NCBI GenBank assembly: GCA_028275245.1
Contig: JAPWVA010000117.1
Coordinates: forward strand, 1-5,118
DNA from: Actinomycetota bacterium
Lineage (GTDB): Bacteria; Actinomycetota; Geothermincolia; Geothermincolales; RBG-13-55-18
DNA length: 5,118 bases
Direction: 5' to 3'
The position numbers and the translations under genes were made by a program. Below the pieces are notes generated by a model, which worked only from the letters and a program-made list of their open reading frames with translations, did not search any database and was not told the DNA's origin. This document shows, in pieces, positions 1 through 5,118 of this stretch; the first letter of the stretch is position 1; the number at the start of each line of letters is the position of its first letter.

Positions 1-184
1 CTCCCGTGCTTGGTACTACTCCCCCTCCCCGGGACCTGGTACTCCCGACCGTTCCCGGCTCGATACTAAACCCTGCCGGCGGCGGGGTAAAGCCGTAGTC
101 AAGATCCCAGCGGTGAACGAGGGTCGCCGAGCCTGGCATATCAGGCTTTCCATCCCAGTGGAACAGCGGCGGGAAGGTGCCCAT
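1..184 (-). other. possible 5' part of an unrecognised gene, running off the left edge
   Basis: On the minus strand a frame is open from an ATG at 184-182 to the window edge (61 codons, no stop). The translation contains stretches such as FHWDGKP, LVHRWDLDYGFTPPP and FSIEPGTVGS, which I do not recognise. The first ATG directly abuts the U-tract of the tRNA terminator and has no Shine-Dalgarno sequence. An in-frame ATG at 139-137 is preceded by a weak GGAAAG with a 6-base spacer and would be the better start. The plus strand is also open across this stretch (from 2 to a TAG at 224-226), so openness alone means little in GC-rich DNA. A short direct repeat, TGGTACT, occurs at 11-17 and 37-43. 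I regard coding here as unproven; the stretch may simply be intergenic. Confidence 0.18.
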
Positions 185-212
185 AAAAGAAAGGGAGGCC
201 ATACGACCTCCC
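185..212 (-). terminator. intrinsic terminator of the initiator tRNA gene
   Basis: On the minus strand the arm GGGAGG (212-207) pairs perfectly with CCTCCC (198-193) around an 8-base loop and is followed at once by the U-rich run TTTCTTTT (192-185). It begins 8 bases after the CCA end of the tRNA, which is where a Rho-independent terminator for a single-gene tRNA transcript is expected. Confidence 0.8.
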
Positions 213-220
213 AAATCGAC

Positions 221-297
<77 letters not shown>

Positions 298-316
298 TCG
301 CTTTAGTTGCGTTTCC

Positions 317-329
317 AAATATATAATTA
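317..329. promoter_or_regulatory. AT-only block between divergent genes, likely -10 element(s)
   Basis: Thirteen consecutive A/T bases stand out in GC-rich surroundings, between the tRNA (minus) and the sortase gene (plus). On the plus strand a perfect TATAAT (322-327) would start a transcript near 334, giving a short leader to the ATG at 358. On the minus strand TATATT (323-318) would start a transcript near 311, about 14 bases ahead of the tRNA 5' end, a normal tRNA leader length. No good TTGACA-like -35 box is visible at the usual distance on either strand, so the calls rest on composition, the -10 match and placement. The two -10 candidates overlap, so the promoters could compete if both are used. 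Confidence 0.45.
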
Positions 330-357
330 GCAGCTGTGGACGGTGATGTAAAGGACG

Positions 358-1065
358 ATGACCGGAAAGGCGAGCCCCGGCGGCGCTAAACCGTTCCGCC
401 GTCGGCCGCCCTGGCCCCACGGTTCCTTGCGGCAGGCGTCCATGGAGCGAAGACATCGGAGGGGGTGGTTATGGACGCTCATCGCCCTCCTCTCCTTCCT
501 TGGCGCGGGCGCCGTTTTCCTCGTCGTACAGGTCAGGGTAACGGCCCCCTCTCCTGGGGGAGACGCGGGCAGCGAAGCCAGCGGCTCGGTGGAGGCGGGA
601 ACGACGCCAAGCGCACCGGGAAAGGAAGGGACCTCCCCTCCCTTCCCCTGCACGCTGAAGATCCCAGCCCTCGGTCTGGAGCTTCAAGTCCGGGAGGGCG
701 CCCGCGAGCAGTGGAAGCTCCATCTCCTGCTCCGGGAGGGTCCGGTGCACCTTCCTTGGACTCCTCCCCCTGGAGCCAGGGGGAACTGTGTCATCTCCGG
801 GCATCGCACCACCTATACCCGCCCCTTCCACCGCTTGGATGAGCTTAAGGAAGGTGACGAGATCCTTCTGGGCTCGGGAAGGGGCTTTCACGTCTACCAG
901 GTTTACCGGGTCTTCCAGGTGGGATACTGGGTGGACGTTACCGGCTACACGGCGGATGCCGTCCTGACCCTCACCACCTGCGCTCCAAAGGGGAGTTCCT
1001 CTCGGCGGCTGGTGGTTAGGGCATCTTATCTGGGTTTCCGGGAGGCGGGAAGCGACGTTCCCTGA
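358..1065 (+). CDS. class E-type sortase (membrane-anchored transpeptidase)
   Basis: Sortases cut a sorting motif in exported proteins and join the new C-terminus to cell-wall or pilin amino groups, acting outside the membrane. Counting from the ATG at 358 (235 aa), a basic cytoplasmic tail (about 30-37) precedes one membrane segment (about 38-58). A Gly/Ser/Pro-rich extracellular linker (about 62-95) follows, then the sortase domain (about 98-225). The catalytic triad is visible: His149 in ISGHRTTY, Cys208 in LTLTTCAP, and Arg217 nine residues after the Cys in SRRLVVRA. The phrases GHRTTYTRPFHRLDELKEGDEI and LTLTTC fit class E (SrtE-like) enzymes of actinobacteria best; class D is the alternative. 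The start is uncertain. ATG 358 has AAGGA only 2 bases away, a poor spacing. An in-frame ATG at 442 (residue 29), with a weak AGG 5 bases upstream, would give the usual short tail before the membrane helix and about 207 aa. The gene stands alone, with its own terminator and no substrate or pilin gene nearby, which suggests a housekeeping role. Confidence 0.9.
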   Translation: MTGKASPGGAKPFRRRPPWPHGSLRQASMERRHRRGWLWTLIALLSFLGAGAVFLVVQVRVTAPSPGGDAGSEASGSVEAGTTPSAPGKEGTSPPFPCTLKIPALGLELQVREGAREQWKLHLLLREGPVHLPWTPPPGARGNCVISGHRTTYTRPFHRLDELKEGDEILLGSGRGFHVYQVYRVFQVGYWVDVTGYTADAVLTLTTCAPKGSSSRRLVVRASYLGFREAGSDVP

Positions 1066-1105
1066 ACCCCACCTCCCGGCGCCTCCCCGTCAGGCATATC
1101 CCGGT

Positions 1106-1130
1106 CGGGCTCCGGCTGTAGCCCGTTTTC
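1106..1130 (+). terminator. intrinsic terminator of the sortase gene
   Basis: CGGGCT (1106-1111) and AGCCCG (1120-1125) form a perfect 6-bp GC-rich stem around an 8-base loop, followed directly by TTTT (1126-1129). It starts 40 bases after the sortase stop codon. Read on the opposite strand the hairpin lacks a U-tract, so it should stop only the sortase transcript. It does not serve the minus-strand operon ending at 1218. The rest of the gap up to 1217 shows no other clear element. Confidence 0.75.
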
Positions 1131-1217
1131 CTGGAGCCACCGTTCTCGGCCCGCCCGCAATGGAGCCCATCAAACCCTCTACCGCCTTTCAACGAAGCTT
1201 TCCATCCCCTCCCGGCC

Positions 1218-2309
1218 TCAGGCCGCCCGGAAGAGGGCCCTTATAAGGCGGGGACCCTCACTCTCCCAGCTCACTTCCGCCTCCTGGCCCTCCAGGCGCT
1301 CGAAGACGGCAGCGAACCTCCCTAGCAACCTGGGAACGTGATAGGGGTTGGCCAACCTCACCTCGAGGTATCCCGGACCATGGCTTTGATCCAACACCTT
1401 GCCCCACCCCGCCGCCTCCGAGTAGCGGGCCAGGGCCTCGTAGGTCCCACCTCGGCTCCCGAGCCTAACACTTCTGAGGGAATGTCGATGGTAGATGCGC
1501 GAAAGCTCGATCACCAAGGAGCTCAGATCCCTGCCGGTAAGCCTTTCCAGCTCCTTCACCACCCCCGGGAACACGTGGGAGGTGACGAAGACGTAGCGCG
1601 CGCCCGTAGGCTTGAAAACCACCGTTCCTTCCTCCTCCCTCCACTCCAGCTGCGAAAGCCCCGCCGGCAGGCCGCAGGAGGGACAGCGTTCCTGCGTCCT
1701 TCCCCCTTCCGGCACCGGGCCCCCCATGACCTCCGTCTTGGCCCGCCGCAGCGTGATGAGGTTCTCCCTATCTGGGGGAAGCGGCCGCCCGGCTGGGCGG
1801 GAAAGGAGGTTTATCGCGTAACCGCCGTCCTCCCTAGTCCATGCCAATTCGTAATCGGTACCTCGGAGGCTCACCATCATCTCCCGCAGGGCTTCTGCGA
1901 TGGTGGGAAGATGGAAGGGGTTCCTCACCCGCAAAACCAGGTACTTGCCCTTGCGGTGATCCACGTACTCGAAGCGCCCCAGCCCGAAGGCGGTGGACTG
2001 CCTGATGACGCCCGCGATGAAAGGCCTCAAAGGAAGCATGCGGATGGCCCATTTCCTCCAGCCATAAAGGATGTGGCCATCCATGTAATCCCGAAGGGCC
2101 AGTTTCTGGGTACGGGCCATTATCTCGGGGGCCAGTATCCCCAAGAGTCTTTCCAACTCCTCCCAGACGAACCCGTAGAAGTCTGCCTCCTCGAACACCA
2201 TCCGACTCTCGGGATCCCGGGCCGCCAAGATGTACCCGCCCTCCATCCAGCGGTAATTCCTGGAAAGGTAGAGGGGCACGCCGCAGTTCTTGCACTTCTT
2301 CAGTTCCAT
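1218..2309 (-). CDS. two-repeat CxxC protein of unknown function, 363 aa
   Basis: I do not recognise this as a named family. The protein consists of two related halves. Half 1 begins with C6-x-x-C9-G and half 2 with C209-x-x-C212-G; both then read GxP, a short beta-rich stretch, and a hydrophobic VF motif (38-39, 240-241). An ELERL helix (51-55, 253-257), a basic helical region, and a closing strand motif follow: YLVLRVRNPFHLP (123-135) against YLEVRLANPYHVP (314-326). The four cysteines are the only ones in the chain, so the two CxxC pairs could bind one zinc between halves, or each half could be a degenerate zinc ribbon. The G-x-G/G-W-G strand followed by V-R-x-x-NP faintly recalls V4R-type ligand-binding domains; this is a guess. 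There is no signal peptide or membrane helix, so the protein is probably cytoplasmic. The ATG at 2309 is the first start after an in-frame TAG and lacks a clear Shine-Dalgarno sequence; the upstream truncated frame ends at 2300, inside this gene, allowing coupled translation. It is the last gene of the UPF0182 operon, and no convincing terminator follows. Confidence 0.85.
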   Translation of the reverse strand: MELKKCKNCGVPLYLSRNYRWMEGGYILAARDPESRMVFEEADFYGFVWEELERLLGILAPEIMARTQKLALRDYMDGHILYGWRKWAIRMLPLRPFIAGVIRQSTAFGLGRFEYVDHRKGKYLVLRVRNPFHLPTIAEALREMMVSLRGTDYELAWTREDGGYAINLLSRPAGRPLPPDRENLITLRRAKTEVMGGPVPEGGRTQERCPSCGLPAGLSQLEWREEEGTVVFKPTGARYVFVTSHVFPGVVKELERLTGRDLSSLVIELSRIYHRHSLRSVRLGSRGGTYEALARYSEAAGWGKVLDQSHGPGYLEVRLANPYHVPRLLGRFAAVFERLEGQEAEVSWESEGPRLIRALFRAA

Positions 2310-2332
2310 GGTGGTCGCTCGATCACCGGATG
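2196..2332 (-). repeat. 137-bp direct repeat, copy A (in the intact gene)
   Basis: This copy covers the first 38 codons of the 363-aa gene plus 23 bases upstream of its ATG. It matches 2345-2481 at 130 of 137 positions without gaps. Twelve unrelated bases (2333-2344) separate the copies, so the offset is 149 bp, which is not a multiple of three. Confidence 0.95.
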
Positions 2333-2554
2333 TACCCCAGCCTTCACCATCCGGCTATCGGGATCCCGGGCCGCCAGGATGTACCCGCCCTCCTTCCAGC
2401 GGTAGTTCCTGGAAAGGTAGAGGGGCACGCCGCAGTCCCTGCACTTCTTCAGTTCCATGGTGGTCGCTCGATCACCGGATGAAGGGTTCGGCCACGCTTG
2501 ATCGGGAACTTTTGCGACCTTTCCCGTGGGGTTCACCACCCAGCGCACCTTCAT
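2300..2554 (-). pseudogene. truncated duplicate of the CxxC gene 5' end, 84 codons
   Basis: This frame starts with ATG at 2554, eleven bases after the UPF0182 stop, behind a Shine-Dalgarno-like GGCGAGGG with a 3-base spacer. Residues 1-32 (MKVRWVVNPTGKV onward) are not found in the intact neighbour as annotated. Residues 33-70 repeat the first 38 residues of the 363-aa protein with four changes (K to R, N to D, M to K, E to D) and keep its CxxCG. Residues 71-84 (KAGVHPVIERPPWN) are junction and out-of-frame sequence, ending at TGA 2302-2300, 10 bases into the next gene. It is therefore a stub of a CxxC gene rather than a complete protein. An alternative start is ATG 2458 (52 aa). It may still be translated and serve to deliver ribosomes to the downstream start. 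Alternatively residues 1-32 are the true N-terminus of the ancestral gene, now cut off from it by the 149-bp duplication. Confidence 0.6.
2345..2481 (-). repeat. 137-bp direct repeat, copy B (in the truncated stub)
   Basis: This is the partner of 2196-2332. The seven differences give four amino-acid changes and three silent ones. Identity stops sharply at both ends: beyond 2481 the sequence is the unique N-terminal coding part of the stub, and below 2345 it is the 12-base junction. Confidence 0.95.
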
Positions 2555-2565
2555 TGGCCCTCGCC

Positions 2566-5118
2566 TCACTGGCCCGCCAGTTTCTCCAGCACCCGACCCA
2601 GTTCCTCCATGCGGGCCCCATAACCGGACCAATCGCCGTTCCTCAAAGCGGCCTGGGCTTGCTGGTAAAGCTCCCGGGCCCTGCGGGCAAGCTCTTCCCG
2701 GTCGGCCGCTTCCCCCGGCGCGGAAGGAGCCGGGGCCACTGGAGGCTGCGGGGGCTGTCCTCTGAACATCCGGGCCAGGGCGGCCTCCAGGGTGTCTTCC
2801 ATGACCACCCGATCCCCATAGCCCACGATCACCTTCCTGAGCTGGGGGATGGCCGGGTTCTGGGCCAGCAGGTAGAGGGGCTCAACGTAAAGGAGGGACT
2901 CCTTCAACGGGATCACCAGAGTGTTGCCCCTGATGACCTGGGAGCCAGCCTGGTTCCAGAGGGTTATCTGCTGGGATATGCCCGGGTCCTGGTCCACCAG
3001 GGCCTCGAACTGTTGGGGTCCGTTTACCAGCTTGCCCGGAGGGAAGGAGAAGTTGAGAATCCTCCCATAGTTCTCGCCGTCGCAGCGGGCGGCCACCCAG
3101 TCCACTAGGTTGTTCTTGCCCCGGGGTACGAAGGGCTGCATGAGCACCATCTCCTCCCTCTCCTCCCCCGGGATCCTGAGGATCACGTAGTAAGGCTGCA
3201 CCGGCTGGGACTGGTTTCCCACGCCGTAGATCTCGTTGGGGATATCCCATATGTCCTCCTTCTGGTAGAAGGCGTCCACGTCGTCGATGTGGTAGGTGCG
3301 GAAGATCTCCATCTGGGCCCGGAAGAGGTCCTCCGGGTAGCGCACGTGTCTCCTCAGGTCCTCCGGCATCTCCTCCGCCGGGGCGAAGAGGGAGGGGAAG
3401 ATGCGGGAGTAGGTGGCGGCCACGGGATCGGTGGGATCGAACAGGTAATAGGTAAGGGTGCCGTCGTAGGCGTCCACCACCACCTTCACCGAGTTGCGTA
3501 TGTAGTTGAACTTCCCCAGGTCACCCTCGTAATGCTGGGAATATGGGTAAAGGTCGCTCGTGGTGTAAGCATCGAGAATCCACTGGAGCCTCCCCCGCCC
3601 GTCCACCACCAGGTAGGGATCCCGGTCGAAGGAAAGGAAGGGGGCCACTTCCCGGGCCCTCTCCACCACGTTGCGCCGGAAGAGGATGCGGGATTCGCTA
3701 GTGATGTACCCGCTGAATAGGAGGGACACGTCCCGGAACCGTACCGAGAAGGCCAGCCGGCGCAGGAAATTGGATACCTGCACCCCTCCCTCCCCTTGGT
3801 AATGAGGCTCCACGTACACGTTGGTGCTTCCCGCCGGGTAGTCGATCTCCTGGGCTCCCGTCCTCACCGCCACATAGTCGTGGGCCTCCTCCCCGTAATA
3901 GATCTCCGGCCGGGACACGGCTATCCCCAGGCCCTCCTTTATTACCGGGGGTATGTCCTTAACCCAGAAAACCGGGTCCCCCTCAGGGGTGTGCTCGTTG
4001 GTGGGGATCATGCAGAACCCGTACCCGTGGGTGTAGGAGAGCCTCTCGTTCTGCCAGGTGCGGGCATCGGGCCGGAGTTGCTCCACGGAAAGTTCCCGGG
4101 CCGACACCAGTACCTGATTGTAGGCACCCCTCATCACCGTGTAGCGATCCACGTCCACATCCTTAAAATCGTATTCCTGCCTTAGCTCCTGCCTCTGGTT
4201 TAAGACCTGCTGCACCAGCCTAGGATCCCACAACCTCACGTTGTCTACGGTTCCCCGGTTCTCCTGGAGATCCCCATAGGTCAGACCCAGCTCGGCGGGG
4301 AACTGCCTTTTCTCCACCACCGCTCCCTCGCCCTCGTCCTGGAGGTTGTAGGCATCCTGGGTGAACTCGATGTTGTAACTCAGGTATTTCCTTTCCCTCT
4401 CCAGCTCCTTGGGCTTGACCACGTAGTTCTGCACTATGAAGGGGTACAGGGAACCGGCCAGCAGACTCACCGCCACCAAGGCCACCAAGCCCGTCAAGGG
4501 AAGCCGCCATCCCCGGTAACGGATGTTGAGCAAGAAGAGAGCGGCGCTCGCCAACGAGACCGCTATCAGCATCCAATAGGCCGGGATGCGGGCATGGACA
4601 TCGGTGTAACCGGCGCCGGTCACGGTGCCATTGGATGAATGGAGGAGGCCGAACATATCCAGGCGGAACCTCCAGGCCTGGATGAGCAATAGCACCGCAG
4701 CCAACGCCGAAAGGTGCGCTTTGACGTGGGAGGCGAACCTCCTCTCCCTCTCGGAAAAGCTGATGGCTCCATAAAGGAAATGGGCCAGGGCGCTCAGGAC
4801 GAGGGCCAGGAGAAAGGCCGAGAAAAGCCAGTTCGCGATGTAGAGTTGGAAGGGGAGACGGAATAGGTAGAAGCTCAGGTCTTTCCCAAAGATTGGATCC
4901 GTCCTGCCCGCCGGTGCGGCGTTGAGAAAGACCAAAAGCCTTTCCCATTGGGCCGCGGTGTTCCAACCCGCCAGCAACGCCACCGCTATGGAGAAGAGGA
5001 GCACCCCCCTGTCCAGCCACTTGCCCGCCTTTTCCCGGAACCGGGCCACCGATTCCTCCAAGGGTGATAGAGTCGCCAGTGGCCTCTCGTAGCGGGGGGT
5101 GAGCCTTCCTGCCAACCA
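2566..5118 (-). CDS. UPF0182 (COG1615) family membrane protein, 5' end outside window
   Basis: 850 codons plus stop are present and the frame is still open at the right edge. The TTG at 5115 is unlikely to be the true start: family members usually have about 900-1000 residues with two further membrane helices before this point, so roughly the first 100 residues are missing. Counting from that TTG, membrane segments lie at about 36-51, 91-117, 134-149, 179-197 and 206-224. Family signatures follow in order: DPIFGKDLSFYLFRLPF (73-89), GAGYTDVHARIPAY (167-180), QNYVVKPKELERERKY (229-244), NVRLWDP (292-298), FKDVDVDRY (317-325), YTHGYG (361-366) and DPTDPVAATYSRIFP (560-574). The large hydrophilic part (about 225-780) is probably extracytoplasmic. 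A Pro/Ala linker (787-801) leads to a charged helical tail (803-849), possibly a coiled coil. The biochemical role of the family is not established. It appears to head the minus-strand operon; the CxxC stub starts 11 bases after its stop. No promoter is visible because the 5' end lies outside. Confidence 0.95.
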   Translation of the reverse strand, partial: WLAGRLTPRYERPLATLSPLEESVARFREKAGKWLDRGVLLFSIAVALLAGWNTAAQWERLLVFLNAAPAGRTDPIFGKDLSFYLFRLPFQLYIANWLFSAFLLALVLSALAHFLYGAISFSERERRFASHVKAHLSALAAVLLLIQAWRFRLDMFGLLHSSNGTVTGAGYTDVHARIPAYWMLIAVSLASAALFLLNIRYRGWRLPLTGLVALVAVSLLAGSLYPFIVQNYVVKPKELERERKYLSYNIEFTQDAYNLQDEGEGAVVEKRQFPAELGLTYGDLQENRGTVDNVRLWDPRLVQQVLNQRQELRQEYDFKDVDVDRYTVMRGAYNQVLVSARELSVEQLRPDARTWQNERLSYTHGYGFCMIPTNEHTPEGDPVFWVKDIPPVIKEGLGIAVSRPEIYYGEEAHDYVAVRTGAQEIDYPAGSTNVYVEPHYQGEGGVQVSNFLRRLAFSVRFRDVSLLFSGYITSESRILFRRNVVERAREVAPFLSFDRDPYLVVDGRGRLQWILDAYTTSDLYPYSQHYEGDLGKFNYIRNSVKVVVDAYDGTLTYYLFDPTDPVAATYSRIFPSLFAPAEEMPEDLRRHVRYPEDLFRAQMEIFRTYHIDDVDAFYQKEDIWDIPNEIYGVGNQSQPVQPYYVILRIPGEEREEMVLMQPFVPRGKNNLVDWVAARCDGENYGRILNFSFPPGKLVNGPQQFEALVDQDPGISQQITLWNQAGSQVIRGNTLVIPLKESLLYVEPLYLLAQNPAIPQLRKVIVGYGDRVVMEDTLEAALARMFRGQPPQPPVAPAPSAPGEAADREELARRARELYQQAQAALRNGDWSGYGARMEELGRVLEKLAGQ

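Noticed and set aside
469..891. Minus-strand and second plus-strand frames overlapping the sortase
   Set aside because: The catalytic motifs of the sortase are only in the 358-1065 frame; the others have shadow-type composition.
1213..1225. Hairpin CGGCC-TCA-GGCCG at the stop codon of the CxxC gene
   Set aside because: The stem is only 5 bp with a 3-base loop and no U-tract follows on the minus strand, so I do not call it a terminator.
1338..2405. Long plus-strand open frame (355 codons) opposite the CxxC gene
   Set aside because: It is antisense to a frame whose protein shows internal duplication and conserved motifs. The plus-strand product is rich in Pro, Arg, His and Gly with no domain, as expected from a GC-rich shadow frame.
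2290..3108. Plus-strand open frame (272 codons) across the end of the UPF0182 gene
   Set aside because: It crosses the repeat, the stub and the UPF0182 C-terminus in antisense, with low-complexity composition. The UPF0182 motifs on the minus strand are decisive.
4220..5020. Second minus-strand open frame inside the UPF0182 gene
   Set aside because: It is a frame-shifted shadow of the membrane-helix region; the recognised family signatures are in the other frame.
5113..5115. TTG at the right edge as the real start of the UPF0182 gene
   Set aside because: The frame stays open to the edge and the expected first two membrane helices of the family are missing, so the true start lies outside the window.

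Overview
The window is GC-rich (by eye about 60-65%) and looks like chromosomal DNA from an actinobacterium-like lineage. Three features point that way: an initiator tRNA with a C1-U72 end and encoded CCA, a class E-type sortase, and a large UPF0182/COG1615 membrane protein. The host could be a deep-branching Actinomycetota, but that is an inference; no phylogenetic marker here settles it, and UPF0182 also occurs in Cyanobacteria and some Firmicutes.

Layout. Positions 1-184 hold no gene I recognise, only a weak open frame running off the left edge. At 221-297 (minus) lies the initiator tRNA-fMet, followed by its own intrinsic terminator (185-212). A 13-bp block of pure A/T at 317-329 separates this tRNA from a divergently transcribed sortase gene (358-1065, plus) and probably holds promoter elements for one or both. 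The sortase ends at a good intrinsic terminator (1106-1130). The other half of the intergenic gap up to 1217 shows nothing further.

From 1218 to the right edge everything is on the minus strand and looks like one operon, read right to left. First comes the UPF0182 membrane protein (2566-5118, its N-terminus outside the window). Eleven bases later an 84-codon truncated reading frame begins (2554-2300), which overlaps the start of a 363-residue CxxC protein (2309-1218). The truncated frame and the start of the 363-residue gene share a 137-bp direct repeat (130 of 137 bases identical, offset 149 bp), so the 5' end of this gene has been duplicated or an upstream paralogue has been deleted down to a stub. 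The 363-residue protein is itself made of two related halves, each beginning with a CxxCG motif.

How they work together. The sortase would act on the outer face of the membrane to process or anchor surface proteins; no LPXTG-like substrate is encoded here. The UPF0182 protein has a multi-pass N-terminal region and a large, mostly hydrophilic remainder of unknown function. Its operon partner, the duplicated CxxC protein, is the least characterised element in the window and the most interesting one.
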